A DNA stretch of 64,000 nt from NCBI GenBank assembly GCA_010094025.1, contig ML991786.1, positions 62,001-126,000 on the forward strand, read 5' to 3'. The position numbers were made by a program, and so were the translations under genes. Positions 33,464-44,320 of the stretch are shown here, one piece after another (position 1 is the first letter of the stretch; the number at the start of each line of letters is the position of its first letter). The notes under the pieces are model-generated. The model saw only the letters and a program-made list of their open reading frames with translations. It did not search any database and had not been told where the DNA came from. Origin of the DNA: Viridothelium virens. Lineage: Eukaryota; Ascomycota; Dothideomycetes; Trypetheliales; Trypetheliaceae.

Positions 33464-34337
33464 TTCTTCCGAGGTACGATGGTTTCCCCCTTCTTCCTTG
33501 TCCTGTGGATGTCACGCTCGGGCTTCTGGTATGTAACCAATGACGATCAGTGTCTGTGACAAACTTTTTGTGGAATGTCAATGAAAGGATCTTCGAATGC
33601 TGGCATATAAGACAGGGATCATCGCGGCAAAATACTTTGCCCACTACTTTTGTCAGCAAAGCAGCAGATCCCTATGCTTACTGCAACCTAAAAAGGGTAA
33701 AAAACTGTGATTATGTTTCTGGCCAGGTATATGCGACGCGTGGGACACAAAGAGTAGAGGGTGCACATGGCTTCTGGACGTGATTATGGAAATCGTAGTG
33801 TGATAAATATTTCAATGGTTTGATGGTGCATGATGGGGGAGTCCACGCCGTTTGTGATTGTCCCAAAAGATGCCGGAACGTGTAGATCACTCTGTATCTC
33901 GTCCATATGTAAGAGATACGCTTAACTCGTGTCAGACCAAGGCCTGATTTCTAATGTCACAGGCGTCTCGACTCGACAATGTTCTCATAAATAATCTGAA
34001 GAGCTGGTCATGATAAATCGAGCGCCCCAGTTTAAAAGTAAGACGATGATAGTCAATTCTCTTTCTTTTGCGACTCTGCAAATGTCTCAGACCTCAAATA
34101 TGTTCGACGGGACTTGGAATGTTCTAATAAGCCTGAAAGAAGAGTAGACACTACCAATAATTGTCTAGGAAATAGGGTTGGATGGACGACCCAACCCAGC
34201 TCATAGGTATTCGAGGCTTGAGGATGAGGGCATGTGGCTGAAGGCTTCGAGTACGGTGTTCCATCGATCTGGATACGAATAGTCGGCCATTGACCACTAT
34301 GAAGCATGACTAGACGTGAGTGCCGACAAAGTCGTGA
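33464..34337. other. Intergenic
   Basis: About 870 bp with no supported gene. The 149-codon frame on the minus strand (34502-34053) is antisense to a more protein-like plus-strand frame and is rejected. Confidence 0.4.
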
Positions 34338-35546
34338 GAATTGGAGACGAGGAAGCAATATGCCGAACATAAAGCTTTCAGAATCCTTCCTTTGTCGGAG
34401 CCCTGTAGCGAGGACGATTTTCCTTTCATCCCAGATCACAAGGCCTTTATCTTCGTCAAGCGGAGCAACAACAGGCGTGAGCATAAATTTGAGGCTAATC
34501 ATAGGGCTTTTGAAGTAGACCTACCCACTTGAGCATTGTTGGATCTTGTTGAAAGTCGAAGTATCGATCTAGGCTAACACGACCTCACCCAAAAAAAGTC
34601 CACAGGGCCAGGATTGCGATCACTAAGGAAAGAAATGTTGCTTAGCAAATTGAATGCGTATAGCGTTTCTCGCAGGAGCATGGTCATCCCCATCGCGAGT
34701 GATCGTTACGGAACCTCAAGCCCATGCGCCCACATGAGATACCTGGACGATGAAGATTTTGAAGACGACCTAACGCATTGTCCTATCTGTCGTGCTCTAC
34801 TTCAAAGGGCTCCATCACAATCAAAGATGTCCTTGGAGGAGACAGAGGAGCTTGCCAGGGACCCAGTCCACGAGGGTTCGGCGGAGTTCATTAGTCAAGG
34901 AAATGCAGAAGGACCTCTGGAATCGCACTTTCGTCAATCGATATGGACTGAGAATTTCTCTGACGTACACGTCGGGTCGTCGAGTCTAGATGCCGAGTAC
35001 CTGACCGGCAGCTCGAGGATGAGCGATCACGCCAGGGTGAAGCGCCGCAGCAAAAGCCTCCATTCTTCTCGCCCATTTGGAAGTTATTTCAGGCACGGTC
35101 TCAGCCGTGTTGTCCAAGGTGCGCGTAGGTTTGGTCATTCGCCGAAGAAACCTTGTCGAGCTTTTTCTGAAGATGATTTCAGTGGTGAGCAAAAGCCTCT
35201 ATCCCTATCTCAGCTATCGTGCCCAGAATCCGAAGGAAATAGTATGATATCTAGCAACAAAGAGAGCCCACGCCCAAAACTCAGGCGCTCGGACGCTACT
35301 GTCGTTCGGAGTGATGTGGTCAAAGATCCCTCCTGCGATACAGCAACTCGAGGTAAGGCAAGAGATAGCCACGAAAGCGAGATTGGACTCGCATTGGCTA
35401 CGGACCAAAAGCTGAACAGCCCATTGACTATCGATCTGGGAGAGCCACTTAGCGACTTGTTAGCTTCACCTAGAGACGGCAAACACGTCAGCAATGCCTC
35501 GGTCATGAACCTCAAATTGAAGTATGTGGCGTCTTTATCGCTATAA
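34338..35546 (+). pseudogene. Fungal-type CxH...CxxC protein gene, possibly decaying
   Basis: One reading frame from 34338 to 35546 looks protein-coding on both sides of two in-frame stops (about 34530-34575). The 5' part reads FPFIPDHKAFIFVKRSNNRR. The 3' part, from an ATG at 34635, reads KLNAYSVSRRSMVIPIAS, then PCAHMRYLDDEDFEDDLTHCPICRALL, a C-x-H...C-x2-C zinc-type motif, then a Ser-rich tail to 35546. The stops could be removed by an intron (donor gtagac at 34515, branch-like ctaac, acceptor near 34598 or 34605). However, just after the acceptor a second frame (ARIAITKE) looks more natural and would need a shift to rejoin. No good start codon is seen for the 5' part, and a strong donor (gtatgt at 35522) suggests a further 3' exon. 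Either a multi-exon gene misread by me or a recently broken one. Confidence 0.45.
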
Positions 35547-36390
35547 GAACGATCTTGCGATACGAAGATAGGCGAGTCAGCCGCGGCCTTCTAGCATCGT
35601 TGATTGCCATATAAAGCATTGGTCCTTCAAAAGAGGTAGGCAGAACATCATCTTCCCCAAACAAAAGCAAGATGGTAGGACGGGAAGATGGGGAAGCGAA
35701 GAAAGGAATGCATAGATGCCTAGGGCTGGCCCTGAGCCGCGTTTGAAGCGCAAAAGTGATTGATCAATCTTTGAAACTTCTAACAGCATTGTGGTATATT
35801 GGGATCTAGTAACACAAAATGGAAATGAGAATAGGAAGCCCCTCAAATCAATGAGCGCTATTGCAACACTTTTCGTGAATTCGTGAAATCTTCTACACAA
35901 TAGTGAGCAAAATCAAATCGATTAATAATGTTTTCCGCAGTTTTTGCCGCACTTGATGCCTTTACCTAATGAAGTCAGCTCGGGAAGTATCTGCCATTAT
36001 TCTGCTGTTACAATTCTTCCCAATCACACAATAGAATATGTGAGAGTAGGTATGAATAGACCGAAATTACAATAAGCGCATAGGGTCACGAGGTTCGCTC
36101 CAAAGTTTCATGCACCGTATGTGAGTAAGAATGTGAGAGTAAAATAGCCGTTTATTCAAGGATTCCTATTGTGTGATAAAACAGGAGGCTCATATCTCAC
36201 ACCCGGCTACGTGAGAATGGGGGTTTCGTGATGACAATACTAACCAACGCAATAGTCAGTCAAAGTATAAGAGTAGCAGCCCAGGCCTGAGTTTCTCTTG
36301 ATCCTCAAATTTTTCACATACTTCCGATTTCCCCTTACCATCTTGGCTCCAAGCGAACCCCATCCGATAAACCCTCCACAAGATACCACC
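35547..36390. other. Intergenic, with a small inverted-repeat unit
   Basis: About 840 bp. The only structure seen is the inverted repeat at 36023-36177, listed separately. No gene is supported. Confidence 0.45.
36023..36177. repeat. 155-bp unit bounded by 15-16-bp inverted repeats
   Basis: The left end (36023-36037, atcacacaatagaat) is the reverse complement of the right end (36162-36177) apart from one extra base. Inside, atgtgagagta occurs twice in the same direction (36038-36048 and 36131-36141). The size and ends resemble a tiny MITE, but I see no clear target duplication. Confidence 0.4.
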
Positions 36391-37745
36391 ATGGCAACCA
36401 ACTGGAGGTTGCGAGAATGCGGACACCCTGCAGAGGTCTCTGCTGTAAGTTTTGCCGTGCATCACAACTCGAAGCATCATGGGGTTAGCTCCGGATGATC
36501 TTGGCTAACGTTCAACAATAGACGCAAGAATGCGAGATTTGCCAAGAATTCTCGGGTTTGAAATCTTTTACCGAGAGGATCCGTCAAGAGACGGTCCTTA
36601 AAGAGAAGGTCCTCAAAGAGGAGGCAGCCAGGACCAAGAAAACGCGGCATCTCCCAAAATGGGACAAAACCAAGTACGGGAAAGCAACCAGAATACTGGT
36701 GCATTATAAAGAGCGCCTGGGGGACCTGGTGGAGCGGTGCAATTACGTTACCGCTGTGGAACGCAAAGCAGCGGCCCCCAACGCTCCCAAGAAGAGGAAG
36801 CGTGAAGATGAGGATGAAGAGCAGGCTTCCTCAAGCGACGTGCCGCCGCCACCCAAGCACGCCAGGTCTGCCCGCCAGCTCGACGGATATGGGAAGGCAG
36901 ACAGGGCCCTCCGCCGTCTAGAAGCTGACATCGCGTTCTCACAGTCGGCTGTGTACAGGGCACGCCTGCAGCAGCTGAGGGAGCCAGACGCACTGGAGGG
37001 TGAACGGCGCTCGATGGGCAAGCCGGCTGCGACTGGAGAGGAGAGGGGAAAATTGAAGCGCAAACATGAAGAGGAAGAGCAAGAAGATGACCGCCCATGG
37101 AAGAGCCGTCGCCTTGGGGAAGCCACGGCCATGCCTACCTTCATCGCGCGTCAGGAGCCAGGTCCCGCCTATCGAGTTTCCTGCCTGAAAGGAAGCATCA
37201 CAAGCTCCAAGGTCAACGTTACGAACTTCGCAACGGATAAGGGATGTGAACCACCCAAATCGGTTCACTTTCATATGGATGCCCAACAGAAGCACATATC
37301 GCGGTATGAAATTCGCAATCGAGGACACTATCATCGACCGAGAGTACTGCCTGATGGCAAAGTGGTCGGCAAGTCCTGGCAGCCTGGAAGATGGACAGCA
37401 CGTCCTGGCGAAGAGTTGCTGGACACCAGTGGCCTGTATCAGCAGGCCGAAAACTTCCTCTGGAGTCTTTCAAAAGGCAAGGCGATGGTACCTTATGTCG
37501 GTCCCGACGAGATCGCCAACTACATCCGAGCCAGGGAAATGGAGCGGCATCTTCGGGAGGCAGAGCAAGCGCTGAATGCTCTGCAACGGGCGTGGAGGAA
37601 ATGTGCTGGGATAGCGGGGAAATTGCCATGGGTGGGCAGCTTCATGCCCAGGGCGGCACGCAGAATTGGTAAGAAGTTGCGACACTTGTGCAAGCCAGAG
37701 TTGTTCTTTTTCGCTGACAGGATTGGTTTTGGTAGGCGCGCTTGA
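36391..37745 (+). CDS. Hypothetical nuclear protein with CxH...CxxC motif
   Basis: Two exons, 36391-36444 and 36522-37745, with a 77-bp intron (gtaagt...aatag, branch ggctaac), encode 425 aa. The join creates a compact zinc-type motif: C10-G-H12 and, after nine residues, C22-E-I-C25. A Lys/Glu-rich helical part follows, then a clear nuclear signal (PKKRKREDEDEE, about 100) and a second basic cluster (KLKRKHEEEE). The C-terminal half (from about 230) is better ordered and includes GKSWQPGRWTARPGEELL and a basic helix (RRIGKKLRHLCK). I do not know the family; it looks fungal-specific. The neighbouring locus at 34.3-35.5 kb carries a similar CxH...CxxC arrangement. Confidence 0.72.
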
Positions 37746-38255
37746 GCAGGCCAGACGCCGGTGGCGGGCCGATGGTTTCGCTGGCCAAGGCTACAAGCTT
37801 CCTCCAAACTCCCTGCTGTAGCTCAGGCTCAGATCGCTTCGTGAGCCTCATCGCCCCCACTCATCAACAACATGTTGGCTTCCGGTGGCTCGGTACTTGG
37901 CGGCACAGTCTGCAGGCTGCAAGCTGAAAGTCCTGGCTAGACAAGGATGGAATTTGATAAAGTTGGTATTCAATAGTGTTGTTCTGCTTTACGGAGTACG
38001 GAGTACTTGGATTGAATTCTGCCTTTCTCTTTTCGATGGTTCTCTGGTCCGGTACTTGCGCTTTGCGTCTGCATTTCTCTATTTGACTTGGCTGTGGTTG
38101 AGCATCTTGCTCCCGGACAGCATTTCGCCTTCGATTGGCACTTTTCCAGCACTACGGATACCCTACTCTGGTATGAGCACTTGCTCCTGAGCTATTGCAC
38201 GTGTTATTTCTGATTTCCTCTGACTGTCTGTTCATACCAATTGCAGTTGCACATT
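37746..38255. other. Intergenic
   Basis: The 510 bp upstream of the O-methyltransferase contain the short repeat at 37990-38006. No gene is seen. Confidence 0.45.
37990..38006. repeat. ACGGAGT direct repeat
   Basis: Two 7-bp units in tandem (37991-37997, 37998-38004) give tacggagtacggagtac. TACGGAGTA-like words recur in intergenic DNA of many Pezizomycotina; a related tactccgta occurs near 52850. Confidence 0.5.
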
Positions 38256-39504
38256 ATGGCTACATCATTAGACTCTAAAATTGACTCACTTGCTGCTCAA
38301 ATTCAATCTCTCACTGCCGAAGTCCAAAACGATGATGCTGCCCGGAAGAAGCTTTTGGGCACTACCATGGCTGCTATGGGCCAGCTCGAGACCCCACTGG
38401 AGACCGTATGGAAGATCATTATGAGCCCGCATGCTCCTAGCGCACTTATGAGCCTCATTAAACTCGGCGTCATTGAACATCTTGCGAAAGCCCCGGCGCC
38501 CATGAGCTCCGCTGAGCTTTCAAAAGCTACCGGTGGCGATCAAGTCCTGATCGTCCGTCTCTGCCGTCCTCTCCTGCCGCAGGGCATCATTGCTGAAGTC
38601 GACGCCGAGCTCTATGCCGCAACTCCTATCACCAAACTCCTAACTGACCCCGTCATCGTTGGAGGGTACACATTTATGTTCTCCTGCCCGTCTCATACGC
38701 TCACTCAGATGCCGCAATATCTTCAAGACAATGGCTGGAAAAATGTAAATGGCTACCCGGGGCCCTTCCAAGCCGCTAAGAGTACGAAACTCACCATGTG
38801 GCCATGGTTGTGTGAACATCCTGATCTCCTCAATCACTTCGCGAAGTTCATGGGCGGACAGCGCATGATGCGTATCGACTGGTTCAACTTTTTACCCATT
38901 GCGGAAATGATGCTGAACGGCGCAAAGAAGAATTCGGAGGCAGTGTTAATGGTTGATGTCGGGGGAGGTGAGGGTCACGATATCGAAAAGTTCCACAAGG
39001 CGTTTCCGGATGCCCCAGGACAGTTGGTCTTGCAGGATCTTCCGGATGTGATTGGCATGATCAAGGATTTGCATCCAGCTGTGCGGCGCATGCCACATGA
39101 TTTTTTCCAGGAGCAACCAGTAACAGGTACGTGTATACCGTTGCTCTTATGAGAAGGTCGCTCCCTTATGCTGATCTCTACAAACAGGTGCACGTGTCTA
39201 CTATCTCCGCAGCATCATGCATGACTGGGGTGATGACGATTGTGTCAAGATATTGCGCCGCATAGCTGATGCCATGACGTCTGGCTATTCAAAAGTCTTC
39301 TTGAACGAATTCATCTTGCCGGCTAAGGATGTTCCAATGTATCCATCTCTTCTCGACATTAATATGATGTGTATACTGAACGGAATGGAGAGAACAGAGA
39401 AGCAATGGATTGAGCTTCTAGCGAAAGCAGGGCTGAGAGTCGTAAGATTTCATACAGTGCAGAACGTGGAGAACGAAGGATTGATCGAGGCTGAACTCAT
39501 GTGA
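38256..39504 (+). CDS. SAM-dependent O-methyltransferase (COMT type)
   Basis: Two exons, 38256-39126 and 39188-39504, with a 61-bp intron, encode 395 aa. The start is the ATG at 38256; the open frame reaches a TTG 15 bases earlier. An N-terminal dimerisation/winged-helix part (about 50-140; PSALMSLIKLGVIEHLA) precedes the Rossmann domain. MVDVGGGEGHDI is the SAM-binding loop and VLQDLPDVI the second motif. The catalytic-base His lies in SIMHDWGDDD. It transfers a methyl group from SAM to a hydroxyl of a small molecule and is a type common in fungal secondary metabolism. No polyketide or peptide synthase lies nearby, so it is not obviously in a cluster. Substrate unknown. Confidence 0.9.
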
Positions 39505-39650
39505 ATTGCTTTGGCTACTCACATTGTCGATCCCCAGTACTTAGTGTAGATAAATTATCGACGAGTAACCTCATTCCCTCAAAATGCAGCCTGACTAAAA
39601 GATTTCCCACAGCGCCTCGCAATGCAAACCCAATCATACAGACTCATGAC

Positions 39651-40976
39651 TCAATAATCGATTCGAGGCCTCTTCTCCCTGCGATCATCATCCCTGCCCC
39701 CTCCTCTCTTCCTCTCCCCTAATGGCCCTGCATTGGCTCCTGTCCTCTCTTCCCTCTTGTCGCGCCCGTAGTCAGGCCTGAACCTATCATCACCCCCAGC
39801 CCAAACCTCCTCCTCCCTCCCCTTCCTCCTCCTCTCATCCTTCGCGTAGTCCCCCCACCGCCCCGTGTCCTCACTCCTCATATCCTTATACCTCGTCCTC
39901 CCCTTCTTCCCAATCTTCGTCGCATCCCGAATCTGCAGATACTGCGGCAGGGCATCCTTCCCCCTAGCCTCATCCTCAAACTTCGCCCCCATGAGATCCC
40001 TCCTCGCAATCCCCAACTCCTCCGCCTCCTCCCGATAAAACGCGCCCTTATGATGATACCGCTGCATGAACCCCCCCTTCTCATCATTCGCCCTCTGCCG
40101 CCCCTCCCTCTCCTGCTCCCTCTCCTCCCGAATCCTCTCTTCGCGCTCCCGATCCTCGGCTTCGCGCTCCGCCTCGCTCAGATTCCGCCGCCGCTCCACC
40201 TCCTCCCGCTCGCGCTCCGCTGCCTCCACCTTCTCTCGCGCCCGCTTCGCCCGCCGCAGCTCCCGCACCTTCCACTCCAGGTACTCGGCCGCGGGGTCGA
40301 CGTCGTCCGTGTCGTCGACGTCGAGTGCGTCGAGGCCCGCCGCGATGTCGTCGTCGTCCCATTGCCGGCGGCCGGCGGCTGACTCCGCGGCGCGCTGCTC
40401 CAGCTGCGACTGGATGAGCGCGTCTTGCTTCTTGTGCCGTTCTTTTGTCGTTTCCGCGTCGTCGGCGGGGACGGCCGAGGTTCGGGAGTCTCCGCCTGCG
40501 AGTATGGGGGTGCTGCCGGTGGCGCGGTCGGTGGAGGATTGCTTGCGCTCGCCCTTTTTCTTGAAGACGGGGCGGAGCATCTTGCGTCGGGCGGTGGCGT
40601 CGTCTTCGCTGCTGGAGGAGTCTTCCTCGGAAGACGACGCGCCTGAGCCAGACCCTTCATCTTCCGATGCTGAGCCGCTCTCAGATTCTGTGACGAAACC
40701 CTCCTCTTCGGCCTTTCGAGCTGCTTCGGCGGCTTTGCGACGTTCGGCCTCTGCAGCTGTTGCGGCTCGTTTTCGTTCGGCAAGGTCTGCGCTGGGCGCT
40801 TTGAATGACGTCGCTTTAGGTGGTGCTGGTTTTGGAACAGAGACTGGTTTGGAGGTCTCTTCTTCTTCCTCCTCTGACTCCTCGTCTTCGGATGAGGAGG
40901 CTTCTTCGGCAGCAGGTTTGCCAGGACGATACCGTGCGGGTTTGATTGGATTAGCAGTCATGCGCTTCGGAGGCAT
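39651..40976 (-). CDS. MFAP1-like spliceosomal protein
   Basis: A single exon of 441 aa from the ATG at 40976 (MPPKRMTANPIKPARYRPGK), the usual fungal start of this family; the frame continues to a TTG at 41066 that I rejected. Acidic Ser/Glu stretches and long charged helices (ERKRAATAAEAERRK; AEREREEVERRR) fill the first two thirds. The C-terminal MFAP1 core reads GGFMQRYHHKGAFYREEAEE, then the conserved GRTRYKDMRSEDTGRW. MFAP1 binds Prp38 and is part of the B complex of the spliceosome, in the nucleus. The gene is strongly GC-biased and gives long antisense frames, none real. It is convergent with the O-methyltransferase. Confidence 0.9.
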   Translation of the reverse strand: MPPKRMTANPIKPARYRPGKPAAEEASSSEDEESEEEEEETSKPVSVPKPAPPKATSFKAPSADLAERKRAATAAEAERRKAAEAARKAEEEGFVTESESGSASEDEGSGSGASSSEEDSSSSEDDATARRKMLRPVFKKKGERKQSSTDRATGSTPILAGGDSRTSAVPADDAETTKERHKKQDALIQSQLEQRAAESAAGRRQWDDDDIAAGLDALDVDDTDDVDPAAEYLEWKVRELRRAKRAREKVEAAEREREEVERRRNLSEAEREAEDREREERIREEREQEREGRQRANDEKGGFMQRYHHKGAFYREEAEELGIARRDLMGAKFEDEARGKDALPQYLQIRDATKIGKKGRTRYKDMRSEDTGRWGDYAKDERRRKGREEEVWAGGDDRFRPDYGRDKREERTGANAGPLGERKRGGGRDDDRREKRPRIDY

Positions 40977-41373
40977 CTTGATCGGGACAGTGGAGGGAAA
41001 TGGGTACAACAAAGCTTGAATTCGGCTTGAGAGAGGTGGATATATGGTCCGGAGGATAGGTGTCAAACTAGTCTGGTACGTAGAGATATTTGAGGCGGTA
41101 CCAATACAAAATGTTCTTATCGATAAGCTTGAATGGCAACACCCTGATGCGTTGGATTTGGTAGCTCGGCTCGGCCTAACCCGAGCTTTTCGAGAATTAA
41201 GATTTGTCCCAGCAATTTGTTTTGCAATACAGAGACATCTTCCAGAGAAAATTGCGAGAATTATGCTGACGATGCTTGCCTCAGTGGGCTGTCGCCGAAT
41301 TTCTAGTGCATGATACTATTACAATCAACGCTCTCTACTGCTTCATTATTGCCAGATCCATTGGTAGACTACT
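40977..41373. other. Intergenic
   Basis: About 400 bp between the MFAP1-like start and the end of the cyclophilin gene, holding the MFAP1 promoter. Nothing else seen. Confidence 0.45.
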
Positions 41374-43224
41374 TCACCAGCCATCGAAATTTCCAAACCC
41401 TCCAGTCTTCGATTTCTTCTTGACAGGTTCCACTGGCTCATCCCATTCGACAATCTCCTCCACAATCTCTTCCTCATCCCCATCATTTGGCCCTCTCTGC
41501 GCCAACGCTGCCTGCAAGTACTTTCCTACACCTCCTCCACCCTCCGATCCTTCTTGCACCGTTCCATCCTGCCGCAAGCGCTTCCCCGTCCACGTGGTTC
41601 TCTCATCCTCTGCGCCTCCCTGTCTTCTTACTTCCTCCAGCCTCATTTCTTCCTTCTCCTTCTCACTCCTCTCCTTCAAAAACTCCTCGAATGGATCCAC
41701 GAATACCATCACATCCTTCAAAATACATTCCTCAACGGGCCGATCCTTGTCGTCCGTCTCCACTCCCTCTAGCCTCTTCAACGTCTCTCCACTCTTCACC
41801 CCCTCCGAATCAATCACCTTCCCAAAGATAGTATGCTTCCGATCCAGATGCTTCGCCGCGCGATACGTGAGGAAAAACTGCGACGAATTCGTATTCTTCC
41901 CCTTGTTCGCCATTGCCAGCACGCCCCGCTCAGCAAACGTCATCGGGCCCTCGATCTCATCCGCAAACGTCTTCCCCCACACGCTCTCGCCACCCCGGCC
42001 AGTCCCGCTCGGGTCGCCGCCCTGGATCATGAAGTTGCGGATGTTGCGATGGAACGCCAGGTCGCGGTAGTAGCCCTGCTGCGCCAGTCGCGTGAAGTTC
42101 CACACTGCTTTGGGCGCAAATTCCGGGGAGAGCTCGACGTTGAGGTCGCCCTGCGTAGTGCGTAGCGTGGCATAGCCTTTGTGTTTGACGCGTCGGGGTT
42201 GGAGCATGTATTCTTCGTCGGAGAGGAGGGCACGCTCGCCAGAGGTGTGCGGGGTTAGACCAGTAGAGGTGAAGGAGGCAGCGGCTTGTCCGGTCGTGTG
42301 GCGAGCGGCGTTGTAGGGAGTTTTCTTGGTGGATGGGGAAAGGCTTAAGGTTGAAGTGATGCTCCGGGAGACAAGAGATTTTTGCTGGGTAGGACGTGTC
42401 TGGCTACTGTTGGCTTTTTCTCGTTCTGCTCGTGAGCGTGCGATGGCCTCTTTGGCTTTTATGATCTTGGCTGAACGGTCAATGGTATTCGGGTTGCTAT
42501 TCCCAGGCCGATCTCCGTGACTGTTTCCATTGTCTTTTTCCTTGATGTGGCTGAATGTACTTAGATTTCTGGACGCTACATTTTGCGGATCTTGGAGCGT
42601 GATGAGGTCTTTGCGACTGAACTCCTGGTCAGACACCAAATCTCGCCAGTTCTTTGCTTTGACATTGAGTCGTTCAATCGTATCATGCGCAAATGCGTTA
42701 GCACAATCGCCATGCCGTATGGCAGTGATATGGGTATTATCCGTCAAGACTTTGTAGGTCACCGGATCGACCACCTCTCCATCATCGTTTTTCGCGAAGT
42801 TCAGTTTAATGAGGTCAGATGTCTTGAGCGATTGTCCATCCACTGGGTTGGTTCCTTTGTCTTTCAGCCAAGACAATATGTTCTCGTAATCGAAGATGGT
42901 ACCATTAATGGTACAGACTGGCTGTTTGAAGGGCTGTAAAGAAAGTGCGCAGAAGTTAAAGGGAAGGCGCTTGAAGCCTGCCGCATCGACATTCGCATGG
43001 CGGACGTTCGAGCCCGCTGATGCTGAGAACTGATCCTCGGATGACCATTCGGCATGGGTGATCTATGAATATTCATGAGCTAATACGCAATGGCGTTGGT
43101 GTTGGAAGGGATCGAGAAATGGGGAGCTGGGGGATGAAGACATACGTACAGTTTATCGGTACCTACGAAAACATTGTTAGCTCACCGAAGATGTGTTGTG
43201 AGAGGAAGCGTTACCTTTCCCCAT
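41374..43224 (-). CDS. cyp8: U-box cyclophilin, PPIase-like 2 (Cyp8/PPIL2)
   Basis: Exons 43224-43215 (10 bases), 43162-43146 (17 bases) and 43062-41374 encode 571 aa. The two tiny exons spell MGKGTDKLY, and the third continues ITHAEWSSEDQF, the conserved start of this family. A modified U-box follows (about 35-110; LPFNFCALSLQPFKQPVCT, then GTIFDYENILSWL). The cyclophilin domain (about 300-460) has HRNIRNFMIQGGDPSGTG and NTNSSQFFLTYR, with the catalytic Arg in the first. The Trp of classic cyclosporin binding is not obvious (KHLDRKHTIFG). The tail is acidic and ends KKKSKTGGFGNFDGW. PPIL2 proteins are ubiquitin-ligase-like and join the spliceosome. Introns are 52 and 83 bp. Confidence 0.93.
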
Positions 43225-43957
43225 GGTTGGAATGGCCTCTTAGAGAGTCGCAAGGAGATGGATGATGGTAGGCAAGGAGTTGTAGCAATCTCGGGCGATC
43301 AAGCCGCAAATCCTTGAGTGGCGTGTTTTTCGCGCATGACTAAGCTAAGATGCTTATAGATAGGCTCAAGAAGTAATTCGCTATCTTCGCTAATGGCACT
43401 GTGACTCTTAAAATTCAGATACGATAATAAGGTAATTCTTTGAAGGCTACATGATTATCTGGAAAAAGCACTGGACTGTTGTGTCGAGCTTCTAACCCCG
43501 AAGATCTGAAAAGCCCAGAACATCCACCCATGGGCCCAAGCAAGGAGCCTCGCAAGATTTACCACGAATTTGAGCATAGATTAAATAAACAACGCTACAT
43601 CTCCATCCAACGCTTCCGCATATCTGCTCAGTTGAATCTCATCTGACGATCGGTGAGGCATGTTACAAAGAACCTGTTCTGGGCTTCAGTTTCTTGTGCA
43701 GGGTAATCGATCGCTGGAAAGCTTTGGCCAGTCAAAAGTTGGAAGAAGAATCTTGTCGTGATCCTCGGCCTTGAGGATGGGCCATGAGGATAGGTCATGA
43801 ATACCAAGGCTCTAAGCGATAGATGAAGCCTATTCCAGCTCCAGCGTCAAGTGGATAATGCCCTGATTCATTTGTCTTACATGAATGTTATACGAAAATG
43901 CCGAAGAGTCGGAATTCGGCGGAGCAAGTCAGGTGTAGGCCGTGGGTAATGTGATTT
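43225..43957. other. Intergenic
   Basis: About 730 bp upstream of the cyclophilin and downstream of the P1 gene. No gene or repeat recognised. Confidence 0.45.
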
Positions 43958-44320
43958 TCAACCGAAGAGATCACCAAAGCCCATCTCTTCGTCGGACTCG
44001 TCATCCTTGGGTTTGGTATCCTTTTCGTCACCCTGAGTATTATCGGTTGAAGCAGTATCGCCGGGCCCGAGAGCTTGATGACCTCCAGCGACCTCTTGCG
44101 AATGCGCAGGACCAGTAGCGCTGATGTTGATCAGCAGGTTCTTGACATCCTTGCCATCAAGCGCCTTAGCAAATAAGGTGGTCCAAATGGGCTCGACATC
44201 GTCGACATTGGCGGCCTTTAGAAGGGTCTGGAGCTTTTCAGCAGTAATGCCGACTTGAGCATCTGCAAGGATGAGAGCGGCGTAGGAGACGGCGGCTTCG
44301 GCTTTGTTCTGAGCAGACAT
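43958..44320 (-). CDS. 60S acidic ribosomal protein P1, atypical hinge
   Basis: A single exon of 120 aa from the ATG at 44320. The N-terminal domain is plainly P1: [20 protein letters not shown], then [19 protein letters not shown]1 pairs with P2 and binds uL10 to form the ribosomal stalk that recruits elongation factors. Two things are odd. The hinge, normally Ala/Gly-rich, is here His/Gln/Thr/Asp-rich ([16 protein letters not shown]). The end reads [12 protein letters not shown], whereas the eukaryotic consensus is close to SDDDMGFGLFD. No intron is present, although fungal P1 genes usually have them. It may be a divergent or retro-copied paralogue, with a canonical P1 elsewhere in the genome. 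Confidence 0.9.
   Translation of the reverse strand: MSAQNKAEAAVSYAALILADAQVGITAEKLQTLLKAANVDDVEPIWTTLFAKALDGKDVKNLLINISATGPAHSQEVAGGHQALGPGDTASTDNTQGDEKDTKPKDDESDEEMGFGDLFG

Noticed and set aside
34053-34502. 149-codon minus-strand ATG frame
   Set aside because: Overlaps a more protein-like plus-strand frame and has no recognisable motif.
38256-39504. Idea that the O-methyltransferase marks a secondary-metabolite cluster
   Set aside because: No polyketide synthase, peptide synthetase, terpene cyclase or P450 lies nearby; neighbours are spliceosomal and hypothetical genes.
40066-41019. 317-codon frame on the plus strand
   Set aside because: It is antisense to MFAP1; Ser/Arg-rich composition is what the reverse of its Glu/Arg codons gives.
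41276-42070. 264-codon frame on the plus strand
   Set aside because: Antisense to the cyclophilin gene, Ser/Pro-rich, with no domain.
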